Source: Cladobotryum mycophilum (lineage: Eukaryota; Ascomycota; Sordariomycetes; Hypocreales; Hypocreaceae). Taken from it: 64,000 nucleotides of DNA. The position numbers and the translations under genes were made by a program. The stretch covers positions 3,968,001 through 4,032,000 of the forward strand of contig CM071590.1 of the NCBI GenBank assembly GCA_036429605.1, in the 5' to 3' direction. A model generated the notes under the pieces. That model was not told the origin of the DNA. It worked only from the letters and a program-made list of their open reading frames with translations, and made no database searches. Shown here in pieces: positions 35,793-49,300 of this stretch (position 1 is its first letter; each line of letters opens with the position of its first letter).

Positions 35793-38625
35793 TGTGCGAA
35801 TAATTCGACACAAGGTCGTCTGACAAATGAGAAGGGAGAAGGAAGAAAAAATTAGTTGTGTTTGTGTGATGTTCTAGATGGTGTCTGTTGGGTTGTTTGA
35901 GTGAGGTAGAGTCTCACAAAGGCAATAGAGGGGCTTTGGTTGGTTGTTATGTCAATAGTAGTAGAGACAAACAACGTTGAGATAAGAGAGATGGTAAATG
36001 GGAAAGAAAGGAATGATGGTTCGCGCCGCGAAAGATGGAAGAAGATGTAAAATGTTGAGAGAAGGGGCGGATGAGAAAAATAATAAAGGGAAAGAGGAAG
36101 AAGGAAAGGGAAGAGAAAACAAATGGCAGAATCAAAACATGGATAGATGCAGCAGTAGCATAGCCGGCGACTTGTGTTGGTGTGTGGGGAGAGGAGAAGG
36201 TCTGTTCTGGCCTGCATTCAGAAAGCGTCTACCTCTCCAGTAGTGTCTTCTCCCCAAAGCAAGTACACGCAGGTACCATGCGTCTTGCAGGCAAAAGCAG
36301 CACCGTGTTCAGTCCCGCAATCAAAGTACCCCCAGCCCGTTTGAAGGGTGTGTGGGTGGTGATGGTAGTGGTGGTGACCCCCCTTGCACATTGCAGGACT
36401 TTCAAGTATACTTATTTGTAAATGAAAGGATGATGCCTGCGAGGCGCTACAACAAGGGGTGGTTTTGTGAAAGAGGGAGACGGAAGCTAAACTGAAGGGA
36501 GCAAGTAAATGCCCTCCTCTCTCTCTGCTAAGGAGCCCCTGAAGATGATGAGGTGGGTTTGAGATGTGTCGAGTTTGTCAAAGATTAATGGCAATGGATA
36601 ACTATCTTGCGAGGGTGAGTTCACCTGCGGAATACAACCCCAGAGTCTAGTAACTGTCAAACTGGTGGTGAATACATAATCTCGCATCTTCCATGTTATG
36701 CACCTCTAAATTTGTGGGTTTCATGACGCGCATGACACAAGGTACCAGATCGGTACCTACAGGACTCGATCATTAGTGAACCTAGAAACCCTCTTGCATG
36801 CGAACCGTTGCCATGGTGCATTAGCTAGCATGGATGCGGGTGAGAGAGAGAGCGAGAGAGAGAGGGCCCTGGAGGGGCATCCATTCCATATTACAGTACA
36901 TACGGACAGAGGACGGGGTGCCTACAGGAGGGGTTAAGTCAGCTGTAGCGCTACAGCCAACCACTGTTTTGCAGCCGGAGCGCTATGACGGCGGGGAGTA
37001 CCACGTGCGACAAGTGTCACTTGACTGAGATCGAGCATCTACGCACCATGTCCATGTTGCTTTTTTCTGATGAGGTACGGGCATGCGTCTATTTGACGAG
37101 AGGACGTTAGAAGATCGAATCGGGCTATGACCGTTAAAGTTAACCATCAGACAAAAATCGCAATAAAGACCAATAAATTAAGAACAAAGTATCATTCAAA
37201 ATGGGGTCGTGACTTGAAACTGAGGTTGACTTTGTTTGTTCTGCCCTAGCGCCGTGCCTTAATATAGATAGCACAGGCATCTCTATTTTCACGACCCTGG
37301 AAGTGGAAGGGCCTTCGGATGCGTACCTTCCCATGGGTGTGTGCGTGAGGAAATGCTTCCGAGGTTCCGTCAAGCTGTAGTACAAGCAATTGTCTTTAAA
37401 TTGGTTGAAATCTAGATTTGTAGGTGGAAACAATCATTTCCACAATAGTTGAAATTTCTTTTACAAAGCAAATTCGTTCTGCAAACGGCCAGACAGGTAG
37501 ACTACACGTACTTGCACAAATACAAATACAGTCATCCGTTTGATTTCCCCCTTTTTGCAGGGATAGTCTCAACTGCAAGAGACCGATCCACTTGATCGTG
37601 TTTCACTTTTGTCTGCATCCAGAGCTTGGACGCTTGGACGGCGTCCCGTTCCTGAACTGGGCGGTACGTACCGGGGAGGGAAGAGAAGCCCAAAGCCTCA
37701 AGATGTTGTTTCTGCGCCTCATCCAATCAATCCATCCATCTTACACTGGCTGATGCATACAAGAGGATGCGAGGGGTAGTGCTTGTAATAACGCAAAGAA
37801 AACAGGACCAGGAAAAGACAGAAAACGTGCGAATCCGAAAGAAAAGTGGTATACGCCTCTCTCTAGACCAACGCGTCTCGCTCTTTTAGAGACATTCGCC
37901 ACATTAAGATTTAAGCTCTGAACAGTTATGACCAGCCACAGGCATACAAACATAAAAATGTAGCATCATTGCATGTGCTAGGTACAAAAGCCACACAATT
38001 GGGAGTATGGGTTATTCCTGATGCGATTATTGGCTCGATGTCCTTATAGCCTTCAATAGCTGTGGGTTACAAAAGAATTGGCATGTATGACAACAATACA
38101 AGATACTACGGGTCACTATGTAACCAAGTTAGAACTGATAGAAAAATACAACGGCAAAGAAAAAGCAAAATGGCCCAATTGTCAAAGACAAACTGGTTCT
38201 TGGACTGCATATGATATAGTACCCGTTGGCCAGTCCTCTGGAAGAATGTTGCCGTTTCCAATCCCCAAACTGTGGCTGGAGCTGGCAATGTCAAGCCACA
38301 GGTACAATCGCTTCTGATTGACGTGGCCCCAGGATAAGGCATAGCGGCCGCTCAGCCGCAACAACAGCGCCACATCAGCTCCAGGCAAGCAAGGAGCTTG
38401 TCCATGCTGACGCAGAACCGATTTCATGGTACGCAAGCAACCCAATACTCCATCCACTTGAGCTCGATTTATCATCATTCGACCGTTGCGCCAAACTTGG
38501 CATATCATTAAACCTGTTCTTTGAGGAATTCGCCTCTCCCGGACGCGCAAACATCTGGCTTTTACCATCCTTACCTACCGTTCATTTGCTTTAATGATCC
38601 TCGCAAGCCCAAGACCTCGCACAAG
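35793..38625. other. 2.8 kb divergent intergenic region between NTF2-like gene and VPS10
   Basis: Upstream regions of both genes, with a purine-rich plus-strand stretch at 35995-36125 and a (GA)n tract at 36842-36864. No frame has recognisable content. Long 5' leaders are possible. Confidence 0.55.
36842..36864. repeat. (GA)n microsatellite
   Basis: A GA-repeat tract interrupted once by GC, in intergenic DNA. Confidence 0.8.
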
Positions 38626-41600
38626 ATGAGGCTCATAGCCAAGGCTGCGCCGACATGGCACATCCTGCTGCTGTCCATTCTATGGACGCTTGCCTTTGCA
38701 AAGGACGAGCCAAAGGTTTCCGTCACAAAATTCAACCATCCTCCTCTTGGCCTCAACTACTTTGAGGATAGTGATTCTGTCGTCTTCCATGATGTAGAGG
38801 AAGGCAACATCTACCGATCGAAAGATGCCGGCGCCAATTGGGCAAGAGTCGAGTCTATCCCCGAAGGCAAGGCCGGCCTATTGATAATGCACACCTTCGA
38901 TTCGAAAACGGCATTTGTCATGACCAAAGACAAGACGCATTACAAGACGGAAAATCGAGGCGAGAGCTGGGACAAGTTTGAGACTCCGACCATCCCGAGT
39001 CGATTTCAGCCCGAAGTATTGGTCTTCCACGCCGGCGATCCGAAGCGAATCATATTCAATGGCATGGACTGCGACGGCATCTTCTGTGACGAGCAAGCCT
39101 CCTACACGACAGACGGCTTCCAAAAGGTCAAGCTGCTTCGGTCATTCACGGCCGGCTGCTGGTGGGCCAAGTCATCCGCAGAATTCACCACCGGCGACAG
39201 CGAAAAGGACAAGGACAGGATCATGTGCATAATCAAGGACCCATTCTCCCTCTTCAAGGAGGACCAGAGGCTAGCCGTCTCAGACGAATACTTTGCCGTG
39301 GTTGACAAGGTGATTCAAGAATTTGAGCCAAACATGGATACCACCAAGGGCGTTGTTGGTGTAGTCAACCTCGCCTTTGTCAAGAAATACCTCCTCGTCG
39401 CTACGTCATCTTTCAGGAGCGACGAGATGGCCCTCTTTATTTCCGACGACACTCTCAAGTGGCATCGAGCCATGTTCCCCACTAGCGACAGCCACGATCA
39501 TTCACATCAGATCAGTCAGGAGGCATACACCGTTCTAGAAAGCACAAATTATAGCATCCAGATTGATGTAATGACCTCTAACCCTTCCAGGCCTATGGGT
39601 ATCATCTTTACAAGTAATTCCAATGGTACATACTTTACTGAGAATATCGCATACACCAACCGCAACAGGAATGGTCATGTCGACTTTGAGAAGATTACCG
39701 GAATTCAGGGCGTTTTCCTCGTCAACGTTGTCGATAACGGCGCCGAAGTTAACAAGCAGAGAAAGGACAAGATCGTCATCACCAAGATCACATTTGATGA
39801 CGGTAGAAGTTTTGACGAGATCAAGGCTGGCGATGACAGGCTGCACCTGCACTCTGTTACCGAGATCGATAACGTCGGTCGCATCTTTTCCAGTCCCGCA
39901 CCAGGGCTTGTCATGGGTAACGGGAATACAGGCAAAGCCCTGGGAAAGTTTGCCGACGCAAACCTGTATGTCTCTGACAACGCCGGTGTGACATGGAAAG
40001 AGGCCCTCAAGGGTCCCCACAAGTATGAGTTTGGAGACTCTGGCTCTATCCTCGTTGCCGTCAAAGATTCAAAGAAACAAGACGTCACAGAATTCTCCTA
40101 TTCTCTAGACCATGGCGAGAATTGGAAATCAGTCACTCTCCCGGATAAGCTCCAAATCAAGCCTGATCTCCTGACCACAACCCAAGACTCCACTAGCCTA
40201 AAGTTCCTGCTTGTAGGTGAACATGATAAAACGTATCAGGTCATCGCAATCGATTTTGAAGCCTTGGAAAAGCGAACTTGCGAAGACAAGGACTTTGAGG
40301 ATTGGCATGCCCGTGTCGACTCCGATGGCAAGTCAATTTGCATCATGGGCCACAAGCAAACTTACCGACGACGCAAGAAGTCGGCCGACTGCTTCGTCAA
40401 GAGCAATTTCAAGGATCCGGTTCCCAAAACAGAGAACTGCGAGTGTACTGATGCCGATTTCGAATGTGACTATAATTTCCAGAGAGACGACGATCGGTCT
40501 AAATGCAAGAATGTTGGCCCAATCCCGGTACCAGATGGTGCCTGCAAGGCTAAAGATGGCAACTTCAAAGGCTCATCTGGCTGGAGATTGATTCCCGGCA
40601 ATACTTGCAACAGGAAGAAAGGCGAGCAAAAAGATGACCCCGTGGAGCGCAAATGCTCGGATAATGCAGCTTCCGCGCCGGCGCCACCAGCAAATGGAGA
40701 GATTTCTAGCAAAGAATTCAACTTTGAATCCGAACTCAATGATTTCCAGAAAGTTTACCTTGAAAGGAGTGGCTCTAGCGCTTCGAACGATGAGACGATC
40801 ATTGTTCGACCTGTTAAAAAAGAAGGCATGTGGCTTTCGAAAAACCACGGCAAGGAGTGGAAACGCGTTCTAGAGGGTGAGGAGATCAAGGGCATCTACC
40901 CCCATTCACACCTTCAGGATGTAGTCTACTTTACAACGGGCGGCAAAAAGGTCATCTACACCATCGATCGCGGCCAAAACTTCCACAGCTTCGAGGCGCC
41001 AACGTCTACCAAGGATAATAGCCTGCCCATCAGCTTTCACCCCGACAATAAGGACTGGCTAATTTGGGTGGGGGAAAAATGTGACAAGATTGGAAGCAAG
41101 GAATCCTGTTTACCAGAGGCCTCCATCTCGACCGACCGTGGCGATAATTGGAAAACGATCCTTCGCTACACAGAAAGATGCGAGTTTACAGGCCACTCCG
41201 CGTATACTTTCCGTCCCATTAAGCAAATTGTCTGCTTGGCACGGGAAACAGAGAGCAACGATGCCCCGTACACCATCATCTCAAGCAACGATTTCTTCAA
41301 TGAGGACAAGACGATTTTCAAGGAGCCAGTAACCAACTTTGCGACAATGAGCGAGTTTATCGTTTTGGCTGCTAAAGACAAGGAGTCGGGCGACGTACGC
41401 GCCCTCACAAGTCTCGACGGCAAACACTTTGAGAGAGCTCATTTCCCCTACAACTTCCGCGAAGGCCACAAGAACGACTACACAGTTCTCGACAGCTCAA
41501 CCCATGCTGTGAACCTATTTGTCCGTAACGAGGGCGGTGCAGACAAGCAGTATGGCTCCATCATCAAGAGCAACTCCAACGGTACCTCGTATGTTCTAAG

Positions 41601-43178
41601 CGCGACAAATGTCAACTGCAACGAGCAAACATATGTCGACTTTGAAAGAGTTACCGGTCTCGAGGGTGTCACTCTCATCAACGTCGTTGCCAACGTCAAC
41701 ACCAAGGATAAGACGAAGAAACTACAAACTAAGATTTCGCACAATGACGGTTCGGAATGGGGCTTCCTACCGCCCCCCGCCAAGGACAAAGATGGCAAAG
41801 CTTATTCATGCAGTTCCAAGGGAGACAGCTCTTGCGCCTTGCACCTTCACCATTATACGGAGCGTGAGGACAAGAGAAAGACGTTTGGCGCCGACACGGC
41901 TGTCGGAATGCTCTTTGGCGTCGGCAATGTAGGATCCAATCTTGGTGATTTCAAGGATGCGGACACCTTCATGTCCACTGACGCCGGTATTACCTGGACC
42001 AACGTCAAAAAGGGACGTTGGACATGGCAATACGGAGATCAGGGCTCAATCATTGTCTTGGTACAAAAGGCCACACGTAGAAACGATGTCAAGACAAACA
42101 TTGTTTCCTACTCGGTGGACGAGGGCAGGACGTGGAAGGACTACAAATTCGCCGATTCGGAGGTGACGGTGTTGGACATTACAACACTCAGATCTGGCAC
42201 ATCCAGGAATTTCCTTTTATGGTGCAGGGCCGGTCAAGGCAAGATTTTCTCCGTCAACCTCGATTTCACAGGGTTAACGGATAAGCCGTGCGAGTACAAG
42301 AAGGATGGAGACTCTGATTACTACCTTTGGTCCCCCAAGCACCCTCTGCTGGACAATGACTGCTTGTTTGGACATGTGGTGAAGTACCTTCGCAAGAAGT
42401 CAGATCGGAAATGTTACAACAAGCAAGACATTAAGCGAAATGTCGAGGTCCAAAACTGCGAGTGCGACAGGCGAGACTACGAATGGTATGTTCCCACTGC
42501 TAAACAAAACAAAGGGATGACTCTTGAAGGATAGAAAACTAACTTGGGCGTAGTGACTTTAATTACGAGCTTGATAACCATAACCAGTGCACACTGGTGC
42601 GAGGGCTGGAGCCGATTTCCGGAAAGGAATGGTGTGCAAAGAACCCCAACGAGACATCATGGTTCGAGCCGACTGGGTACCGAAGGGTACCACTATCGAC
42701 CTGCGAGGCGGGCAATGAGTTGGACAAGGCATCTACAGAGCATGCGTGTGCAGGGCACGAAGAGGAATTCAAAAAGAAACACCGGACCTCTGGCGTGGCG
42801 ATTTTCTTTGCCGTTGTGATACCATTTGCGGCGGCGGCAGCGATTGGTTGGTTCGTGTACCGCAACTGGGACGGCAAGTTTGGGCAGATTCGTCTTGGAG
42901 AGAACTCGTCTAGCTTCGACAGCGACCGACCTTGGATCAAGTATCCTGTGATTGCCATATCTGCAGTGGCCGCATTGGTTGCCGCCATGCCCTTGGTAGC
43001 TGCCAGCCTCTGGCGCCTCACCATCACGTCTCTGGGTCGGGGGCGAGACCGGAGCTGGTTTGCAGGCGGGGCTAGGACATTTACCACACGGGACAGCTTT
43101 GCACGTGGCCGGGGCGAGTATTCCTTGGTGGATGATGAGGGAGAGCTTCTCGGCGAGGAGAGCGATGAGGAGGTGTGA
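38626..43178 (+). CDS. VPS10: Vacuolar protein sorting receptor Vps10 (sortilin family)
   Basis: Exons 38626-42485 and 42554-43178 with a 68 bp intron give 1494 residues. Vps10 carries carboxypeptidase Y and other hydrolases from the late Golgi to the endosome. The start at MRLIAKAAPTW gives a clear signal peptide ending near LAFA. The frame upstream to 38521 is hydrophilic and unlikely to be coding. Two tandem lumenal VPS10 domains follow (about 25-670 and 700-1345), each a propeller with Asp-box repeats (SxDxGxxW: SKDAGANW, SLDHGENW, STDRGDNW, SVDEGRTW) ending in cysteine-rich 10CC modules (CECTDADFECD and CECDRRDYEC). Two hydrophobic segments lie at about 1366-1388 and 1417-1441. The cytosolic tail includes YSLVDDEGELL, with tyrosine- and leucine-type sorting signals. 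Length and architecture match filamentous ascomycete Vps10. Confidence 0.96.
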
Positions 43179-44239
43179 AGCCAACGAAGAGAAAAGAAAA
43201 GAAAAGAAAAAAGGACAAAAAAGGAAGTTGGGTGATGTGCATGAAAATGGCACTATAGCGTTTAGAGAGCGTGAGATTGGACAAGATGACCACCACGTTT
43301 ATCTTCATAGCGACAACAACATTTTTTCTCATCTATTGTGTTTTTTCTCTCTCCCAAGGGTCAGGGGTATCATGGGTACACAAGGTCAAAACATCTCTTT
43401 GGCGAAGGGGGTGTTGGGAGGAGTCAAATTGCGATGGGAGGGAAGGGTCAGGCGTGAGAAAAACAATGTAGTATGGTCACTCGGTACGTTTGAATGGCTG
43501 GGCAGTTTTTGTCTACCTAAGTAATGACGAATGTGGGTGATGCTTTATATGTTGAATGAAGAAGAGGAAGAAGGGGAAAAGGAATGAAAGCAACTTAAGA
43601 GAGAAACCAGGCTCAAAGCGTGTTTGTTTATTTGTTTGTTTATTGACAGGTACTGGTGTTGGTGTTGGTGTTTGTTTATCAGCAAAAAAAAAAGCCACAA
43701 ATGAAGTTGATGGCTGTCTATTCGTCAATTAACCATGCAGGTTTTGGTGAAGTCGAGGGGAGCTATCACATATAACTTGGAGAAGAGGGGGCAAGCCATT
43801 GGAGGCATGTCAGCCTGCAGGGAGAGATGGGGAGGAGAACAGCCATCCCCTCCTTCCCTCCCTCGCCAAACAATTGAGGGGGAGGGGGACAGACCATTGG
43901 AACTTGGAAATGAGAGTATCAGGGGTGCTCAGACGTTCTCATTTTTTGGATGCATGGCTGGTGTTTTGCGGGGATGATGGTTGTAGGGAAAAAGGGTTTG
44001 ATGACGGGCAGACCAAAACAATAGATAGTATGTATGGTATAGTAGAGTATAGTATACTCCATAGTATGGATGATATTGTTTTGTTTTTAATCTATATTTA
44101 ATATATATATCACGGCCCTATTTTTTTAGTGTCCCAAGATGATGCACTCACTCTCTCCCACGTCAAAACATGGCCGAAATATGACTTGCATTTTGGGGCC
44201 GTTATTTTTAGTGTCACCAGCCCCCATTTCAAGAGAGAG

Positions 44240-44480
44240 TGCCAGACTAATAGAGAGGAGAGGTAGAGGGAGAGAGAGAGATAGACAGACAGACGGGCAG
44301 AGAAAGACAGATGGATCCATTGGCTTATTAAAAGAAACATGCACGCTGCCCCCCCCCCCAGCTTCATCACGGAGCGTCCGTCCGGGAAGCCGGTTTCATG
44401 TACGAAAGGAGTGAAAGAAACGAAGGAAAAGAAGAAAGAAAAAGCAAAAAGGAAAGAGAAAAAAGGAAAAAAGGGCCCCC
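44240..44480. repeat. Purine-rich tract on the plus strand
   Basis: GA-dinucleotide and GACA units are followed by long A/G stretches such as GAAAGAAACGAAGGAAAAGAAG. A run of 11 C at 44349-44359 interrupts. Strong strand asymmetry is visible directly. Confidence 0.75.
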
Positions 44481-44560
44481 AAGAAATGGATGGGCTGGGC
44501 GACTGGGACTGGCTGGGGGGACTTGCACGGCAGGCATACCGAGGGGCTTGTTTAGAGGGC

Positions 44561-44593
44561 TTACCTTACCTTGCCTTGCCTTGCCTTATCTTA
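44561..44593. repeat. TTACC/TTGCC pentanucleotide array
   Basis: Units read TTACC, TTACC, TTGCC, TTGCC, TTGCC, then TTATC. The same pentamer pair recurs at 51921-51950. Confidence 0.9.
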
Positions 44594-44726
44594 GTAGTTC
44601 TATGTACTACCTAGTACCTAGTATATAGATGAACCGTTTTTTGGGGGCGGTAGAAAGGAAAAAGGCGGCAGTGACATATTTCATGATTGCATTATCAAGC
44701 CGTCAAGAAGGAGAAAAAGGAAAGAA

Positions 44727-44747
44727 AATAATAATAATAATAATAAT
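44727..44747. repeat. (AAT)7 microsatellite
   Basis: Seven consecutive ATA/AAT triplets in intergenic DNA. Confidence 0.85.
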
Positions 44748-46309
44748 ACTCATTACCAAGAAAAGACGAGGGAGGGGTTGTTGCCTGGCACACACACTCT
44801 CTCTCTCTCTCGCTCCTCGCTCCTCCAACCCAGACAGACAAGACATAAGGGAGCCATGCAAAAAAGGGCCATGCAATGCATCCATGTTTTTGCATTAACC
44901 CAAACACTGTGCTTTCCATGTCTTGCACATGCACTCTCTCTCTCTCTCTCGATTAGGCATTAATACATGCACCAGTTTATGTATGTACAAGTATGCATGA
45001 CATCTCTCGTCCCCCTCCCCCAATTGAATAAAACCAAAGATCCCAAATACCCGGATCCCTCACTCACCACCCCCCCTTTTAAAAGGAGAAGTAGAAGAAG
45101 AAGGAAAAGAAGCGCAACAGTGCGAAAAACAACCCCAAAATCCAAGACATTGCTCTTGTTTTTTTTTCTTTCTTTCCTTCCCTCTTCCTCTCCCTCGCGT
45201 TAAAAGGTTTTTTTTAAAAAAAAACGAGACATTGCAAACGAGACACACAGCATGTATGCACACCGCTTCACCGTTTCACACCCAATCAACCCCCCATCAC
45301 CATCAACTTCAAACCTCAAAACCAAGAAGAAAAAAGAAAAAAAGGGAAGAAAAAAAGAAATACGTCCCCCAAAATAACTAGCGTCAACATGGCACGAACC
45401 ATGTGGTTCTTATTCTTGGCTCCCCTTGCATGCCATGTGTTGATCCTCCCTCCGTCGTGGTCCAGCAAAGACAGACAGAAACCCGCCCCCTCCCCCAAGG
45501 CTAGACTCGTAGCCGTGCTGCTGCTTGTACTTTTGCTTCTGCTTCCGCTCTTCGCCGAGACAAAACGCCAAGGTAGGCAAGGACATGCCGTAGAAAACAA
45601 GAAAAATCCAACAATGGACTGAGACATCATCATCGCCATCATGGGAGAAACATGCATCACAAACGAGATGAACCTCAAACATGCATCACCAGGTACTCAA
45701 AATGGATATACTCAACGCATCAAAGGCATGTATACTGCCTCGGTTTGACTTTGTTATTATCTCTCCCAGCCTGATTGTACCTGTAAAACTCCTGGCATCA
45801 AGATCCGTCTCGTCTGCCGTACCTAGCAAGTCCCCTTATTCCCCCACTCCCTTCCCTTGCCTCCCAAAACTCCCTTTACCCCCTTTCAATTAGGACGCCT
45901 TCCCCACAAGGTACCAGACAAAGGAGAGTGTGGCAATCATAAATCTCTGATATAACACACTATGGCTTCCGTGGACATGATAATAGATGTTCCAAATAAA
46001 ACTCCTCAAAACTCCTCCCTCATAAGCGGAATCCCCTTCCGCTAGCTTTTCAACCAATAAAGACAAGACATGCGAATGAGACAAATCTATCGCAACTAAT
46101 TACATATATGCGTAAGGGTATATTTATATGTGCGACAATAATAGGAAATCATATCGTAAGGATCGACTGGTGGTATTCTGAGACTGGATTCTCGTTTCAT
46201 AAAAGAGTGAGTGAACGGTGCCCAAAAAGACACTCAAAATCGGACATGAGTAGAGTGGGCATCGATGAAAGGGAAAAGAAAAGAAAAGAGAAAACGATGG
46301 CGATTCTTT

Positions 46310-49300
46310 TCATGACCGGCGAACGCGGTTCCAAAATCTCTTCACAACTCCATTGTCGCTGGCGAGGACCTCGTGATCAATCTCCGCCAGTTGCTTCTCA
46401 ACGCTATCCTTGGAGGTGCCGCTTCGGGTATATGCGCGAGGCTGAATGGACCCATCGCGAGTATGCAATTTGCGGCCAGTTCCCTTTTGCCAACCGTAAA
46501 TTTGGTCTTCGTCAGCTCGCAGATCGGGTCGTGTCAGCGTCATCCGCAGCGTCATCTCGCGACATGAGGCTGGTGCATGAGCATAGTCAATCTTGGTGGG
46601 TGCCATTGTCTCATCACTCGTGCGAAGTGTGTGTGCAAGCGAAGAGCGATCCATACTCTCTGGAGTCCTTGGAGACTCTAATTCGGTGGGCGATGTGGGG
46701 TCACTGCATAACGACGCAATCTCATCTTCAGTCGATTCAACAAGCCTTATCGTGTTATTCGATCCTTCCTCCTGAGACAGGGATCGTGTGTGCGACGAGG
46801 CGTCTGATCCTTGGACTTCGTTGATGGAAGGGAAGCCAAATTCGATGGCCTCATCGAACTTGTGGGGAGAGGCAAGATACACTCGTAATTTCATTCGAGC
46901 CTCGGGATCTTGATAATGAGATGCTGCCGGGTCGATGGCGGGAGACGCTTCAGATATCGGCATCTTGTTTGGTGTGATGAGGGATAGGGCGCGTGACCTT
47001 CGACGAACATGACCCTGAGGGCTTGGGAAAGTACCAATCGATGGGCTATTCAATGTTGGCGAGGCCATGGTGTCTTTTGTTCCGGGTCGGCTGACGGTAT
47101 CAGATCCTCTGCCACCAAAGGGCAATTTGGAGATGGACAAATGGCGACGGAATAACGGGCCACGCTTCTTTCGTCCATTGGCACCATCCTTGACTTGATT
47201 CTCCTCAAAGCCGAGGCGGAGGTCTAGGTCATCACTGTCCTCCAACCAACGAAAGCTATCATAAAGAGAGTCTGGCGTATCCTTGAACTCCTCAGACCTC
47301 ATGGTCTGGTCCTCGACAACGCTGTGCATCGTGGGATGCGAGTAAAATGTGTAATTCGTCTCTTGCGAACTGCTGTCGAGCCTCGGTAGATGCGAATGAC
47401 GTTTGCCTATCTTGACGAATGCTTCATCAGTAGCATCTAGAATGACACTACGGCAGGAATGACAGGATGGTGAGTGGTCGGCAGAACGTCCTTGATATCT
47501 GTCAACAGGCGTTGTGCAGAGACGTGCGGAACTTGAGTGGACTCGGCGTCGATGGCGGGATGTGGTGATCAAGGGATCTGATGAGAGTCTCGCTCTGAGC
47601 GAAGGTCGGCAAGTCTCCTCTTCTCGTGAGGAAATCGATGACTGAGAGCGGTTCAACGAGTCGTGGTGAGCGTCCAGGGCAGGATCCGAGTCGCTGGCAC
47701 AACCAGTGTTTTGAGCAAAACGCAGACGCTCAAGGGTTGAAAAATACTGCAGACGAGGGCAACATATGTTAGCGCAAGCCCCAGTGCGGAAGATGCTTGG
47801 AAAAGGAAATAATGTAGTAGCGACAAATGCGAGGTGACGATCGAGTGGGAGATCCGTGCAGGTATATACAAGTATGGGTAATTGAGAGGGAGAGGGACCT
47901 GAACGGCAACTGACTAGGGTCTGGGTGCGAAGTGAAGCCTGTTTAACTTGAAGGGGTATGGCATGTCTCAACTCAGGAACGGAGTCCCGAGGCGCTTTGG
48001 CTCTGGCTGGTGTTGTGTTTTTGTTTTTGTGAAATGTTTGGGTGTCGCGTTTCTTGGGAAAGGTATGGATAAAAAGGTAGATGATTCATCAAGGCCTTGC
48101 TTTGACGTTTCCATGGAATCCGATCCACAACTAGTATATCCTTGATACATCGCCCTCGCATTCTCCCTGGCCTCATTCCCCAGAGTCCATCATATCAAGG
48201 GATTAAAGGTCTCGCATCCGGGTGGAGAACGGGTCGGTACACGATAGGATGCGGAGGGAGTGTGCACGCACGCACTGCAACGCAACGCAGCCAACTCTAA
48301 GAGTGCAAGCAGGAAAAGCGCATAACATGGTGGGGGTATCGGCAAAACTACCTGGTCAAAGGTGGACAATGGAGGATTGGGACAGGCAGGCAGACAGACT
48401 GACTGACATGGCGATGCAAGGTTGGATTGAGCGTAAAGGCCCACGGTGGAGGACCCCGAAGATAGCCAGCCAATCAGAGACACCCACTCGAGTCTGGGCT
48501 GACAAGCTGGCGGGTGATCGTTTGGCAAGCAATGCAGGGCCAAAAGCAATTCAATTGGGCACCAGCAGCATGCATGCAGACGCCATTCGCGCCGTCACAA
48601 ACCAGAAAGTCGCTCTTGCGCGGGGTGACATGCCGCTAGCAGTCAGTCGCCAATATCGCTTTGCCTTTTTTGCTGGGATGCGTGTGTGAGAGAAGCAAAT
48701 GTGCTCCCCCTCTCGTTTCTCGTTTTGCGTCGACTCTTCCCGCCCTCGCGCCACTTGGCTTGCCCTGGGCAACTGGAATCCAATGCGCAAGGTCCAGTTG
48801 TCCGCTGCAATGCATCCTCGCGTAAGACGGGTAGCAGAACAAGGGAGAGAACAGAGGCACACACTCCCACACAGAGAAAGTTGGGGAGAGGGCGAGGAGA
48901 GGAGAGGAACTGAGCAGAGGAAGAACGCATTCACTAGCACTCGGTCCAGACACTCGTGAACTGGCACTAAACCGGCAGGAGGGAGATCGAGATAAGACAC
49001 AGTTTGTCTTCTTTCGTTTAATCTCTCCGTCTGGTTCCGAATGGACAGGTAGCAATGGCTATCCGGACCGAAACTTAAGGTCTGTACGACTGATTGTCTG
49101 TGTAGGTAATGTAGGTATGCATCCAAGAGGTGTTCGGCCAGCGCACCAGCCGAGCCGTATTCGGTTCAGAGGCGCTGAGCGGCCGACACAAACCTCGTGG
49201 CAAACGGACGGAGAAATGTAGTCATGAGGGTGGTAGAGAGGCCATTGTTGGTAAGGCTCCATCGAGCTTTCAGAGACATTGAGAGCCGTGCACAGCTGTG

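Larger units (their letters stand above)
43179..46309. other. 3.1 kb intergenic region rich in simple sequence
   Basis: Downstream of VPS10 and downstream of the minus-strand unknown gene. It is crowded with low-complexity DNA: GTTT/TTTG repeats near 43620, purine-rich DNA at 44240-44480, C11 at 44349, a TTACC/TTGCC array at 44561, (AAT)n at 44727, (TC)n at 44796 and 44935, and T8A9 near 45207. Frames here (such as a hydrophobic one at 45389-45622) are not convincing genes. Confidence 0.55.

Noticed and set aside
45389..45622. Small plus-strand frame with two hydrophobic stretches resembling a secreted or membrane peptide
   Set aside because: Embedded in low-complexity DNA with overlapping frames on the other strand; no recognisable content.
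46108..46824. 238-codon plus-strand frame
   Set aside because: Mostly antisense to the C-terminal part of the unknown gene at 46310-50071.
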